Shown here: positions 33,234 through 39,912 of the stretch, one piece after another | How the letters are laid out: the number at the start of each line of letters is the position of its first letter | How positions within the stretch are numbered: the stretch's first letter is position 1 | DNA from: Oscillospiraceae bacterium | GTDB taxonomy: Bacteria > Bacillota > Clostridia > Oscillospirales > Ruminococcaceae | Direction of reading: 5' to 3' | Length of the DNA: 39,912 nucleotides | Assembly: GCA_900768105.1 (NCBI GenBank) | Contig: CAAGBQ010000048.1 | Coordinates: forward strand, 1 to 39,912 | The notes under the pieces: generated by a model | What the model was told of the DNA's origin: nothing | What the model saw: the letters and a program-made list of their open reading frames with translations, nothing else | The model's database searches: none | Program-made: the position numbers and the translations under genes

Positions 33234-33623
33234 ATGATACCTATTCCGAAACTGGCGGACAAAATGCGGATTTACATAGCCAACGAAAAGCTTGAAAGCG
33301 TGGAAGTGCTTGAAACGCTGCTTGATAATCGTGAAGAGGAGGAAGCTGCGCTTCTTACCGCAAAGCGCAAGGTTGACGATGTGGTGGTAAGCTACATTCT
33401 TCCGGCGGAGAAGGCGGCAAGAAGCCGCCGTCTTGACCATGATGGGTTTTATGACCTCATTGCGGAGATGACGGAAAAGTATCCGAAGGAATGGAAAGAG
33501 GTGCGCGATAAATACGAGGCGGACGGCATTACCAAGCACACGGCGCGCTATAACGCCATGCTTGACCGTTATGAAGAACTGCTTACCGTTATGCGCAGTA
33601 TGACCGACGAAGCAAAGGAATAA
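33234..33623 (+). CDS. Unknown highly helical protein downstream of murC
   Basis: 129 residues with no signal or membrane segment. Sequence is charged and helix-rich (KLESVEVLETLLDNREEEEAA, and EMTEKYPKEWKEVRDKYEA toward the end). I do not recognise a family. Aaaggagg precedes the ATG, 12 bases after murC, and a shared terminator follows, so it is co-transcribed with murC. Confidence 0.8.
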   Translation: MIPIPKLADKMRIYIANEKLESVEVLETLLDNREEEEAALLTAKRKVDDVVVSYILPAEKAARSRRLDHDGFYDLIAEMTEKYPKEWKEVRDKYEADGITKHTARYNAMLDRYEELLTVMRSMTDEAKE

Positions 33624-33634
33624 GCCTTATTGTT

Positions 33635-33675
33635 ATAAAACAGCCCCGCCGGTTGAAACGGCGGGGCTGTTTTAT
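33635..33675. terminator. Terminator after the murC operon
   Basis: 17-bp stem ATAAAACAGCCCCGCCG / complement (33635-33651 / 33659-33675) with A and T tracts on both sides; usable in both directions. Confidence 0.9.
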
Positions 33676-33680
33676 ACGGT

Positions 33681-33720
33681 AAACAGTGTAAAGCTGATAC
33701 GCTTTACACTGTTTTTTCTG
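33681..33720. terminator. Second hairpin over the esterase stop codon
   Basis: 14-bp stem AAACAGTGTAAAGC / complement (33681-33694 / 33701-33714), followed by TTTCTG on the plus strand. It covers the minus-strand esterase stop at 33704-33706. Confidence 0.75.
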
Positions 33721-34372
33721 TTGCAAATGCAATGCCTTTGGCAAGGCGGGCTTCCGGCGCGTCGAAGTGACCGCCGGAATTAAGCTCAAACAGTGTTTTT
33801 ATGCCGCGGAGCCGAAAAAGCTCCGCGGCTTTTTCGGTGCAGCTTTCAACCGCCGCCATACGGGCGTTGTGGGTGTTTTTTTCACGGTCGCCGACGGAAA
33901 AATAAAAACGCTCCGGTGTTTTTAAAAGGCTTTCCGTTGTCATAAAGTCCAAAAAGCCGTCATACCAAAGGGAACCGGAAACGGAGGCTCCGGAGGTGAA
34001 AAGCGTGCTTTTATAAAAGGAATATACCGCAAAAAGTCCGGCAAGTGAATATCCGGCAATTATTCTTTTACAATTCGTAATATTCACGCTGTTTTCGACA
34101 AAAGGTATTATATTTTCGCCGAGATTTTGCAAAAAATCTGCCGCTTTGCCGGAAAAATCTTCCCCTCCGCGAAACACCTTTGCAGCGGGCCATGGCGAAA
34201 GGTCGCAGTTCCAATCGGCGGAAACGCAGATAAGCGCAGGCTTGGGGTTTGGTAAAAGAGAAAAAAGCTTTTCGCCGTCATCCTTCGGAAGCACAGTCCA
34301 AACGGAAAATTCCGGAGCGGCGGGCGGCATAAATACCGCCGCAGAAAAATTTTCATTCTCAATAACAAGCAT
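33704..34372 (-). CDS. Alpha/beta-hydrolase, predicted esterase
   Basis: 222 residues of the esterase-D/COG2819 type. Nucleophile elbow GYSLAGLFA (Ser in GxSxxG), a later acid region SVGDREKNTHNA, and a C-terminal histidine GGHFDAPEAR complete a catalytic triad by position. No signal peptide. Substrate unknown; siderophore or thioester hydrolysis is possible in this group. Start follows aaaggagc. It stands alone with no obvious promoter in 34373-34567. Confidence 0.85.
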   Translation of the reverse strand: MLVIENENFSAAVFMPPAAPEFSVWTVLPKDDGEKLFSLLPNPKPALICVSADWNCDLSPWPAAKVFRGGEDFSGKAADFLQNLGENIIPFVENSVNITNCKRIIAGYSLAGLFAVYSFYKSTLFTSGASVSGSLWYDGFLDFMTTESLLKTPERFYFSVGDREKNTHNARMAAVESCTEKAAELFRLRGIKTLFELNSGGHFDAPEARLAKGIAFATEKTV

Positions 34373-34524
34373 ATAAAAGCTCCTTTCGCTTCGTTGACGG
34401 TCATTGAAGGTTCATTAAAAAATCGGTTAAGAAAGCTCATCACAAATTTGTAATTAGACATGATAGTATGGGAAACAGCTTGAGAGGAAAAACAGCACCG
34501 GCGGGGCTAAACGCATACAAAAGC

Positions 34525-34555
34525 AAAAAGGCACCCCGCTTTGCAGCAAGGCGCC
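34525..34555 (-). terminator. Terminator of the gltX-glnS operon
   Basis: On the minus strand an 11-bp stem (34555-34545 / 34540-34530, three G-U pairs), a GCAA tetraloop and a TTTTT tract. Confidence 0.85.
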
Positions 34556-34567
34556 CTCGCAGTAAAT

Positions 34568-36229
34568 TTATTTCTGTTTTGCCCAGCTGTCCTTCAGGTT
34601 AACAATGTTGTTCCAAACACCGGGGTTTTTGCTGTCCTTGATGAAATAACCGTTGCGGACAAACTGGAAGCGTTCGTCCTCTCCGGCGGAGGCAAGGCTT
34701 GCTTCAAGCTTCGCGCCTTTATATTCCTTTACGGAATCCGGATCAAGGAAGTCGTTATAGTCCTTGCCTTCCGGAAGGGTGACCATATTTGCTTCGCTGA
34801 AAAGGTGTCCGTACATACGAACATCGGCGGTAACGGCACTTTTTGCGCTTACCCAATGGATGGTGCCTTTGATTTTTCTTCCGTTGGCGGGCATTGCGTT
34901 GCCGGTTTCAAGGTCGGCGGTTACGGCAATCTCCGTTACATTTCCGCTTTCATCGGTTTCGTAACCGACGCATTTTACAATGTATGCACCCATAAGGCGA
35001 ACTTCGCCCTCCGGCTTCATACGGAAGAATTTCGGCGGCGGAACGGCGGCGAAATCCTCGCGCTCGATATAAAGCTCGCGGCTGAATTCAACCTTGCGGA
35101 AGCCGGCTTCGGGGTCGTTTACATTGTTCGGAACTTCAAAATATTCGGTTTTGTCAACCGGATAATTGAGCACGACGACTTTAACAGGGTCAATTACAGC
35201 CATGCGGCGCTGGGCGGTGCGGTTAAGTTCATCACGAATGCAGTGCTCAAGCAGCTCCACATCAACAATGGAATATGCTTTGGAAACGCCTGCGGTTTTG
35301 ATAAACTCAATAATAGAGGTCGGCGTATAGCCACGACGGCGCATGCCGGAAAGGGTGGGCATTCTTGGGTCGTCCCAACCGTCAACTACGCCGGTTTCCA
35401 CAAGCATACGGAGATAGCGCTTGCTCATAACGGTGTGGGTGACATTAAGGCGGGCAAATTCGTACTGGTGTGGGCGCGGATTTTTAAAGCCGACATTCTC
35501 TACAACCCAGTCATAAAGCGGGCGGTGGTCCGCGAATTCAATGGAGCAGCAGGAATAGGTTATTCCCTCCAAAGCGTCCTGAATCGGGTGCGCAAAGTCA
35601 TAGAGGGGATAAATGCACCATTTGTCACCCTGGCGGTGATGCGAAACATGCTTTATGCGGTATATTGCCGGGTCGCGCATATTCATATTTGGGCTTGAAA
35701 GGTCGATTTTTGCACGAAGAGTTTTTGCCCCGTCCTCAAATTCGCCCGCTCTCATACGGCGGAAAAGGTCAAGGTTTTCCTCAATACTTCTGTCGCGATA
35801 GGGGCTTGGGCGGCTGGGCTTGCCTGCATCGTTGCCGCGGTATTCCTGCATTTCTTCACGGGAAAGGTCGTCAACATAGGCTTTGCCGTCCATAATCAGC
35901 TTTTCGGCATATTCATAGCATTTGTCAAAATAATCGGAGCCGTAAAAAATGCCCCCGTTAGGCTCAAATCCAAGCCAACGAATGTCCTGCAAAATGCTTT
36001 GGACATATTCATCGTCCTCCCGCGCAGGGTTGGTATCGTCATAGCGAAGATTAAACTTTCCGTGGTATTTTTCTGCGGTGTAGGCGTTTATCCAAATGGC
36101 TTTTGCGGAGCCGATGTGGAGATAGCCGTTCGGTTCCGGCGGAAAGCGGGTGTGAACCTCGGTATTAACGCCCTCTGCAAGGTCTTTGTCGATTATATCG
36201 TGTATAAAATTTGAAATTTCTTCAGGCAT
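34568..36229 (-). CDS. glnS: Glutaminyl-tRNA synthetase
   Basis: Charges tRNA(Gln) directly with glutamine. 553 residues. Class I signatures FPPEPNGYLHIGSAKAI (HIGH) near residue 30 and VMSKRYL (KMSKS) near 265. The C-terminal anticodon-binding beta barrels follow, e.g. VTADLETGNAMPANGRKIKG. Ggagg precedes the ATG, 15 bases after gltX. GlnRS is absent from Bacillus, which uses the amidotransferase route; its presence suggests a lineage that gained it. Whether GatCAB also exists cannot be told here. Confidence 0.96.
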   Translation of the reverse strand: MPEEISNFIHDIIDKDLAEGVNTEVHTRFPPEPNGYLHIGSAKAIWINAYTAEKYHGKFNLRYDDTNPAREDDEYVQSILQDIRWLGFEPNGGIFYGSDYFDKCYEYAEKLIMDGKAYVDDLSREEMQEYRGNDAGKPSRPSPYRDRSIEENLDLFRRMRAGEFEDGAKTLRAKIDLSSPNMNMRDPAIYRIKHVSHHRQGDKWCIYPLYDFAHPIQDALEGITYSCCSIEFADHRPLYDWVVENVGFKNPRPHQYEFARLNVTHTVMSKRYLRMLVETGVVDGWDDPRMPTLSGMRRRGYTPTSIIEFIKTAGVSKAYSIVDVELLEHCIRDELNRTAQRRMAVIDPVKVVVLNYPVDKTEYFEVPNNVNDPEAGFRKVEFSRELYIEREDFAAVPPPKFFRMKPEGEVRLMGAYIVKCVGYETDESGNVTEIAVTADLETGNAMPANGRKIKGTIHWVSAKSAVTADVRMYGHLFSEANMVTLPEGKDYNDFLDPDSVKEYKGAKLEASLASAGEDERFQFVRNGYFIKDSKNPGVWNNIVNLKDSWAKQK

Positions 36230-36244
36230 AGTGTTCCTCCAAAA

Positions 36245-37891
36245 TCAAAGTGCCGCAAGGACCTTTTCAATTCTGCTTATAACCTTGTTTTTGCCCATAA
36301 CGCTCATAACTGCGAACATATCGGGGCTGTTTACTCTGCCGGTGACGGCCATTCTGATAACGGCGGAAATATCACCAACATGGCCTTTGAACGCATCGGG
36401 ATCCTGTTTGTATTCCTTGGGGGAGGCGGCATAGCCGAGAGAAACGGAAAGCTCTTTTATCTTTCCGAACCACGCGGTTTGATCGTCGCTTTCATCGTAA
36501 ATATCTTTATACTGCGTGAGCACGGCTTTTATATCTTCGGTGCTCATATTTTGAGGATATTCATTTCCCGGAACGAAAAGTTCATCATAGAAGAACGCCA
36601 TATAGTCCTTCATTTCGCTCCAAACGGCAATATCCTTTCTCGGTTTCGGAATACCGCGGCCGATGGAAATTATGGATTTTGCATATTCGGGTTCCGCCAC
36701 AAGAATCATATAGAAATCCCGGTCATATTTTTCGGCCCAGTCAATAAGATAGCTCCAAACCTGCTCCGTAGAAAGCACTGAAACAACATTTTTGGAAACA
36801 TCACGAAGCTTGTCCAAATCGAAAAGCGAGCCGGAAACGCTCATTTTGTTGGTGGTAAATTTAAAGTTTTCATAAGGCTCCTTCGGGTTTGCAAGGCGCC
36901 ATTCCTCAAAGTTGGAATTAAGCAGTGTAAGCAGATATTCGATTACGGACGGAACGGGGAAGCCCTCTGCAAAATAAAAATCCAGTGCAAGCTCCGGATC
37001 CTTGCGTTTGGAAAGCTTGCGTTTGCTGCCGCCATCCATCTTCATAAGCTGGGCGGTGTGAATATACTTCGGCATCTTCCATCCAAGCGCGGAGAAAAGC
37101 TGAACATGAACCGGCCATGTGGCAAGCCACTCCTCGCCGCGGACAACATGGGTGGTGCGCATAAGGTGGTCATCCACAACATGGGCAAAGTGATAGGTGG
37201 GTATGCCGTCGGATTTGAGCAAAACAATATCCTGGTCGTTTTCCGGCATATCAATTTTGCCTTTTACAAGGTCATTGAGGTGGATATATTTTTCAGGGTC
37301 TCCTTCGCTGCGGAAGCGGAGCACCCAGCTTTTGTTTTCTACAAGGGCGGCTTCAATATCCTCTATGGGGCGGTCGCGCCAAAGCGCCCATTCGCCGTAA
37401 TAGCCGGTATTTACGCCCCTTGCCTCCTGCTGTTCACGCATGGAGGAAAGCTCCTCTTCTGTGCAGAAGCAGGGATAGGCTTTTCCTTCGGAAACAAGCT
37501 TTTTTGCAAAAACATGATATATTGCAGCTCTTTGGCGTTGGCGATAGGGACCGTAGTCGCCGGTTTCGCCGTCGGCAAGGGCGCCTTCGTCAAAATTCAG
37601 TCCAAATTTTTTGAAAACGGAGATAATGGTTTCAACGCCGTTTTCAACCTCGCGCTTTTTGTCGGTATCCTCAATGCGGAGCATAAAAATTCCGCCGCTT
37701 TGGTGGGCAAGGCGCTCGTCGGTGATTGCGCCGAAAAGGTTGCCAAGGTGCATAAAGCCGGTGGGGCTTGGTGCCATGCGGGTTACCTTTGCACCCTCCG
37801 GAAGGTTCCTTGGCGGATAGCGCTTTTCCATATCGTCCGGAGTTTCTGTCACATCCGGAAAGAGCAGTTCTGCAAGCTTTTGATAATCCAT
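36245..37891 (-). CDS. gltX: Glutamyl-tRNA synthetase
   Basis: 548 residues, class I. N-terminal extension of about 35 residues before KVTRMAPSPTGFMHLGNLFG (HIGH motif as HLGN). KMSKS motif SKRKDPELAL near residue 300. With GlnRS next door, this enzyme is probably discriminating (Glu-tRNA(Glu) only). Ribosome-binding site aggagg lies 11 bases from the ATG. It is first in the operon, with a promoter at 37948-37976. Confidence 0.95.
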   Translation of the reverse strand: MDYQKLAELLFPDVTETPDDMEKRYPPRNLPEGAKVTRMAPSPTGFMHLGNLFGAITDERLAHQSGGIFMLRIEDTDKKREVENGVETIISVFKKFGLNFDEGALADGETGDYGPYRQRQRAAIYHVFAKKLVSEGKAYPCFCTEEELSSMREQQEARGVNTGYYGEWALWRDRPIEDIEAALVENKSWVLRFRSEGDPEKYIHLNDLVKGKIDMPENDQDIVLLKSDGIPTYHFAHVVDDHLMRTTHVVRGEEWLATWPVHVQLFSALGWKMPKYIHTAQLMKMDGGSKRKLSKRKDPELALDFYFAEGFPVPSVIEYLLTLLNSNFEEWRLANPKEPYENFKFTTNKMSVSGSLFDLDKLRDVSKNVVSVLSTEQVWSYLIDWAEKYDRDFYMILVAEPEYAKSIISIGRGIPKPRKDIAVWSEMKDYMAFFYDELFVPGNEYPQNMSTEDIKAVLTQYKDIYDESDDQTAWFGKIKELSVSLGYAASPKEYKQDPDAFKGHVGDISAVIRMAVTGRVNSPDMFAVMSVMGKNKVISRIEKVLAAL

Positions 37892-37947
37892 GATATATTA
37901 TTCCTCCTGAAAAGGGATTCTTTGCAGATTGGATTGCATATATAATT

Positions 37948-37976
37948 ATTTTATCATATCAATATAAGTTTTACAA
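37948..37976 (-). promoter_or_regulatory. Promoter of gltX-glnS
   Basis: On the minus strand TTGTAA (37976-37971), 17 bases, TAAAAT (37953-37948). No T-box or other riboswitch signature seen in the leader. Confidence 0.65.
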
Positions 37977-38039
37977 CACCAATGTTTTGATGAAGGCGCC
38001 TTTGGGCGCAATTTTTTATGAAAAATGCGAAGCAGCCTC

Positions 38040-38100
38040 TTGACAAATAAAATAGTTGCGGTATCATCTATTTTGTAATTGGTTGATGATACAACTATTT
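38040..38100 (+). promoter_or_regulatory. Promoter and MarR-type operator dyad
   Basis: TTGACA (38040-38045), 16 bases, TATCAT (38062-38067). Interrupted dyad: AAATAGTT-gcg-GTATCATC (38050-38068) and GATGATACAACTATTT (38085-38100); the left arm carries an extra GCG. It covers the -10, so MarR binding would repress its own operon. Confidence 0.75.
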
Positions 38101-38125
38101 TTTGCGCATCGGAGGCGTTTGCAAA

Positions 38126-38599
38126 ATGGATATAACAAAAAGGCGCATAACAAAAATCGCAAGGGAAGTTAATAAGCTTACCGTGCGCACTCTGCGCCGC
38201 GACGGAGTCGGCTCCGGAGAATTTGATGTTATTCACGCAATCCGCAAAAATCCGGGAATAACCCAGGCGCGCGTTTGCGAGATAACCGGACTTGATAAAG
38301 GCGCGGTGGCGCGCCAAACAGCAAATCTGGAGGCAAAGGGATACCTTGTAAGGAAAGAAAACCCTGCGGACGGCCGCAGCAGGCTGCTTTTTGCAACAGA
38401 AAAGGCGGAGCAGCTTAAAAATTCAAAGGCACATATAGAAACACAATTTTACGAATGGCTGCTAAAGCCGCTTTCCGCCGCGGAGCGGGAAGAATTTGCA
38501 CGCCTGCTGGATATTCTTTATCACCGCTGTAAGGAAGAAAGCAAAGCGGATTTTGCGGAAATAGGAAAACTTATAAAAGAAAGCGAAAATAATGAATGA
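38126..38599 (+). CDS. MarR family transcriptional regulator
   Basis: Winged-helix regulator of 157 residues. HTH: NPGITQARVCEITGLDKGAVARQTANLEAKGYLVR, with the wing PADGRSRLLFATEKA. The ATG at 38126 follows ggaggcg; an in-frame TTG at 38102 gives a longer frame without merit. MarR proteins usually respond to small aromatic or toxic compounds. It is co-transcribed with the MFS gene, overlapping it by 8 bases, so it probably regulates export. Ligand unknown. Confidence 0.9.
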   Translation: MDITKRRITKIAREVNKLTVRTLRRDGVGSGEFDVIHAIRKNPGITQARVCEITGLDKGAVARQTANLEAKGYLVRKENPADGRSRLLFATEKAEQLKNSKAHIETQFYEWLLKPLSAAEREEFARLLDILYHRCKEESKADFAEIGKLIKESENNE

Positions 38600-39836
38600 G
38601 CAAAAAAATAAAAAGAAAATCTCCCAAGCCATGATTTTCATAATTCTTTTCGGAATAGTAAGTCTTTTTTCCGATATGACGCACGAGGGTGCCTCCAGCA
38701 TCCGCGGAGCATACCTTTCGCTTATCGGAGCCTCCGCCGGAGTAATCGGATTTATCTCCGGTCTTGGCGAGCTTATCGGCTATTCCATGCGCTATGTTTT
38801 TGGAAAGCTGACCGATAAAACAAAGCGCTATTGGCCGATGACTATTGCCGGCTATATCCTTGATGTGCTTGCGGTACCCGCGCTTGCCCTTGTGGGCGAG
38901 CACGGCTGGGTTGCTGCCTGCGGTCTTCTTGTAATCCAGCGTATGGGCAAGGCAATCAAAAAGCCCGCAAAGGACACAATAATGTCCTTTGCCGCTTCTC
39001 AAGAGGGAGTGGGCAAAAGCTTCGGAATACAGGAGGTGCTTGACCAAATCGGCGCGTTCCTTGGTCCGGTGCTTCTCTATCTTGTAATGTTGTTTAAAAC
39101 GGAAGGAACCACTTTCGAGATTTATTCTGCCTGCTTTGCAGTGCTTGCAATTCCGGGCGCAATAACCATTGCGCTTTTGCTTATCACCAAGTACAAATTC
39201 CCGAATCCGGAGCATTTTGAACCGGAGGAAAAAGAATTTGTTCCCTTTAAAATGAAAAAGGAGTTTATCCTCTATATTGCCGGAATAAGCCTTTTTGCCT
39301 TCGGCTTTATAGATTACTCCCTTATCATTATGCATGTTTCCAAAACCTATACGGATATAAGTGCACACCTTGCGGAAACAAGCTCCATAGTAAACAGCGG
39401 AACGCTTCCGCTGCTGTATGCGGGTGCAATGCTTGTGGATGCCGTTGCGGCGCTTGTCTTCGGGCTTATGTACGATAAAAACGGAGTGAAGGCTCTTGCT
39501 TGGTCAACGGTGCTTTCCGCACCGTTTGCCATTTTTGTCTTCGGAATGAACTCCGTTCCGGCACTGCTTTTCGGAATCGCCCTTTGGGGAATAGGTATGG
39601 GCGCGCAGGAATCAATTTTGAAGGCTGCCGTTACAAAAATGGTGCCGAAAAGCAGCCGTGCCACCGGCTATGGCGTATTTGAATGTTCCTTTGGCGTATT
39701 CTGGTTCCTTGGAAGCTGGCTTCTCGGCGTTTTGTACGATATAAGCATACCTGCGATGATAGCTGTTTCCGTTGCGGCACAGCTTGCGGCAATTCCGCTG
39801 TATATCGCTTCGGATAAGCTTTCAAAAAAAGCATAG
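38592..39836 (+). CDS. MFS transporter coupled to MarR
   Basis: Membrane carrier of 414 residues with about 12 helices. YVFGKLTDKTKRYWPM matches an MFS loop 2-3 signature. The middle loop EHFEPEEKEFVPFKMKK is charged. Pairing with MarR suggests drug or metabolite efflux. The ATG lies inside the last codons of marR (ATGAATGA), indicating coupled translation. Confidence 0.85.
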   Translation: MNEQKNKKKISQAMIFIILFGIVSLFSDMTHEGASSIRGAYLSLIGASAGVIGFISGLGELIGYSMRYVFGKLTDKTKRYWPMTIAGYILDVLAVPALALVGEHGWVAACGLLVIQRMGKAIKKPAKDTIMSFAASQEGVGKSFGIQEVLDQIGAFLGPVLLYLVMLFKTEGTTFEIYSACFAVLAIPGAITIALLLITKYKFPNPEHFEPEEKEFVPFKMKKEFILYIAGISLFAFGFIDYSLIIMHVSKTYTDISAHLAETSSIVNSGTLPLLYAGAMLVDAVAALVFGLMYDKNGVKALAWSTVLSAPFAIFVFGMNSVPALLFGIALWGIGMGAQESILKAAVTKMVPKSSRATGYGVFECSFGVFWFLGSWLLGVLYDISIPAMIAVSVAAQLAAIPLYIASDKLSKKA

Positions 39837-39881
39837 TGATTGCGTAAAATCCACTTTGTGCTCAAGCAAAACAATAAAAGC

Positions 39882-39912
39882 GGAACCCGTGCTCATTTTG
39901 AGCACGGGTTCC
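39882..39912 (+). terminator. Hairpin at the right edge, after the MFS gene
   Basis: 14-bp stem GGAACCCGTGCTCA / complement (39882-39895 / 39899-39912). The T tract, if any, would be outside the window. Confidence 0.7.

Noticed and set aside
37892..38039. Possible T-box leader before gltX
   Set aside because: No T-box or specifier-loop signature and no antiterminator/terminator pair in the short leader.

Overview
The window is a stretch of chromosome from a low-to-moderate GC Gram-positive bacterium, most likely a Clostridia member of the Ruminococcaceae/Oscillospiraceae kind. This is inferred from gene order and protein character: infB-rbfA-nrnA-truB, an ispH-rpsA fusion next to cmk, hrcA-grpE-dnaK-dnaJ-prmA behind a CIRCE element, SpoVG, a PdaB-like deacetylase, and GlnRS beside GluRS. 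Most of the window is housekeeping sequence. No transposon, prophage, CRISPR array, rRNA or tRNA gene was seen.

Layout. 1-4775 (+): translation/RNA operon with IF2 (5' end outside the window, carrying a 45-bp tandem repeat), RbfA (reading frame broken by one base), the nanoRNase/pAp phosphatase NrnA, and TruB. 4846-6670 (-): HflX GTPase and a nitroreductase with an intrinsic terminator between them. 6819-7598 (+): membrane-anchored NodB-type deacetylase. 7744-12510 (+): RpiR regulator, HI0933-type flavoprotein, cytidylate kinase, IspH-S1 fusion. 12563-13407: divergent pair of a small XRE regulator and an unknown basic protein around a long operator palindrome. 13465-15970 (+): amino-acid ABC transporter with an apparent 19-residue leader peptide. 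16097-16956 (-): frameshifted ATPase. 17430-21476 (+): Fe3+-type ABC importer. 21654-25187 (-): operon of E2-core-like protein, MFS transporter, GDPD phosphodiesterase and YbaK deacylase. 25411-31251 (+): HrcA-controlled heat-shock operon ending in prmA. 31411-31698 (-): spoVG. 31854-33623 (+): murC and an unknown helical protein. 33704-34372 (-): esterase. 34568-37891 (-): gltX-glnS. 38126-39836 (+): MarR regulator and MFS transporter.

Genes cooperate mainly as operons: translation factors together, chaperones under HrcA/CIRCE, and complete ABC importers with binding protein, permease and ATPase in order. Nearly every transcription unit is closed by a strong intrinsic hairpin, and several of these overlap the stop codon of the last gene.

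Most interesting observations: (1) an internal Shine-Dalgarno and ATG at the IspH/S1 junction, which could yield free S1; (2) the leader peptide with four serines in a row before the amino-acid importer; (3) the XRE/unknown divergon with a 38-bp palindromic operator; (4) over-representation of the octamer TTGAGCAC with a strand bias; (5) a terminator placed directly against the hflX ribosome-binding site; (6) two apparent frameshifts (rbfA and the ATPase), which need read-level checking before any biological reading.
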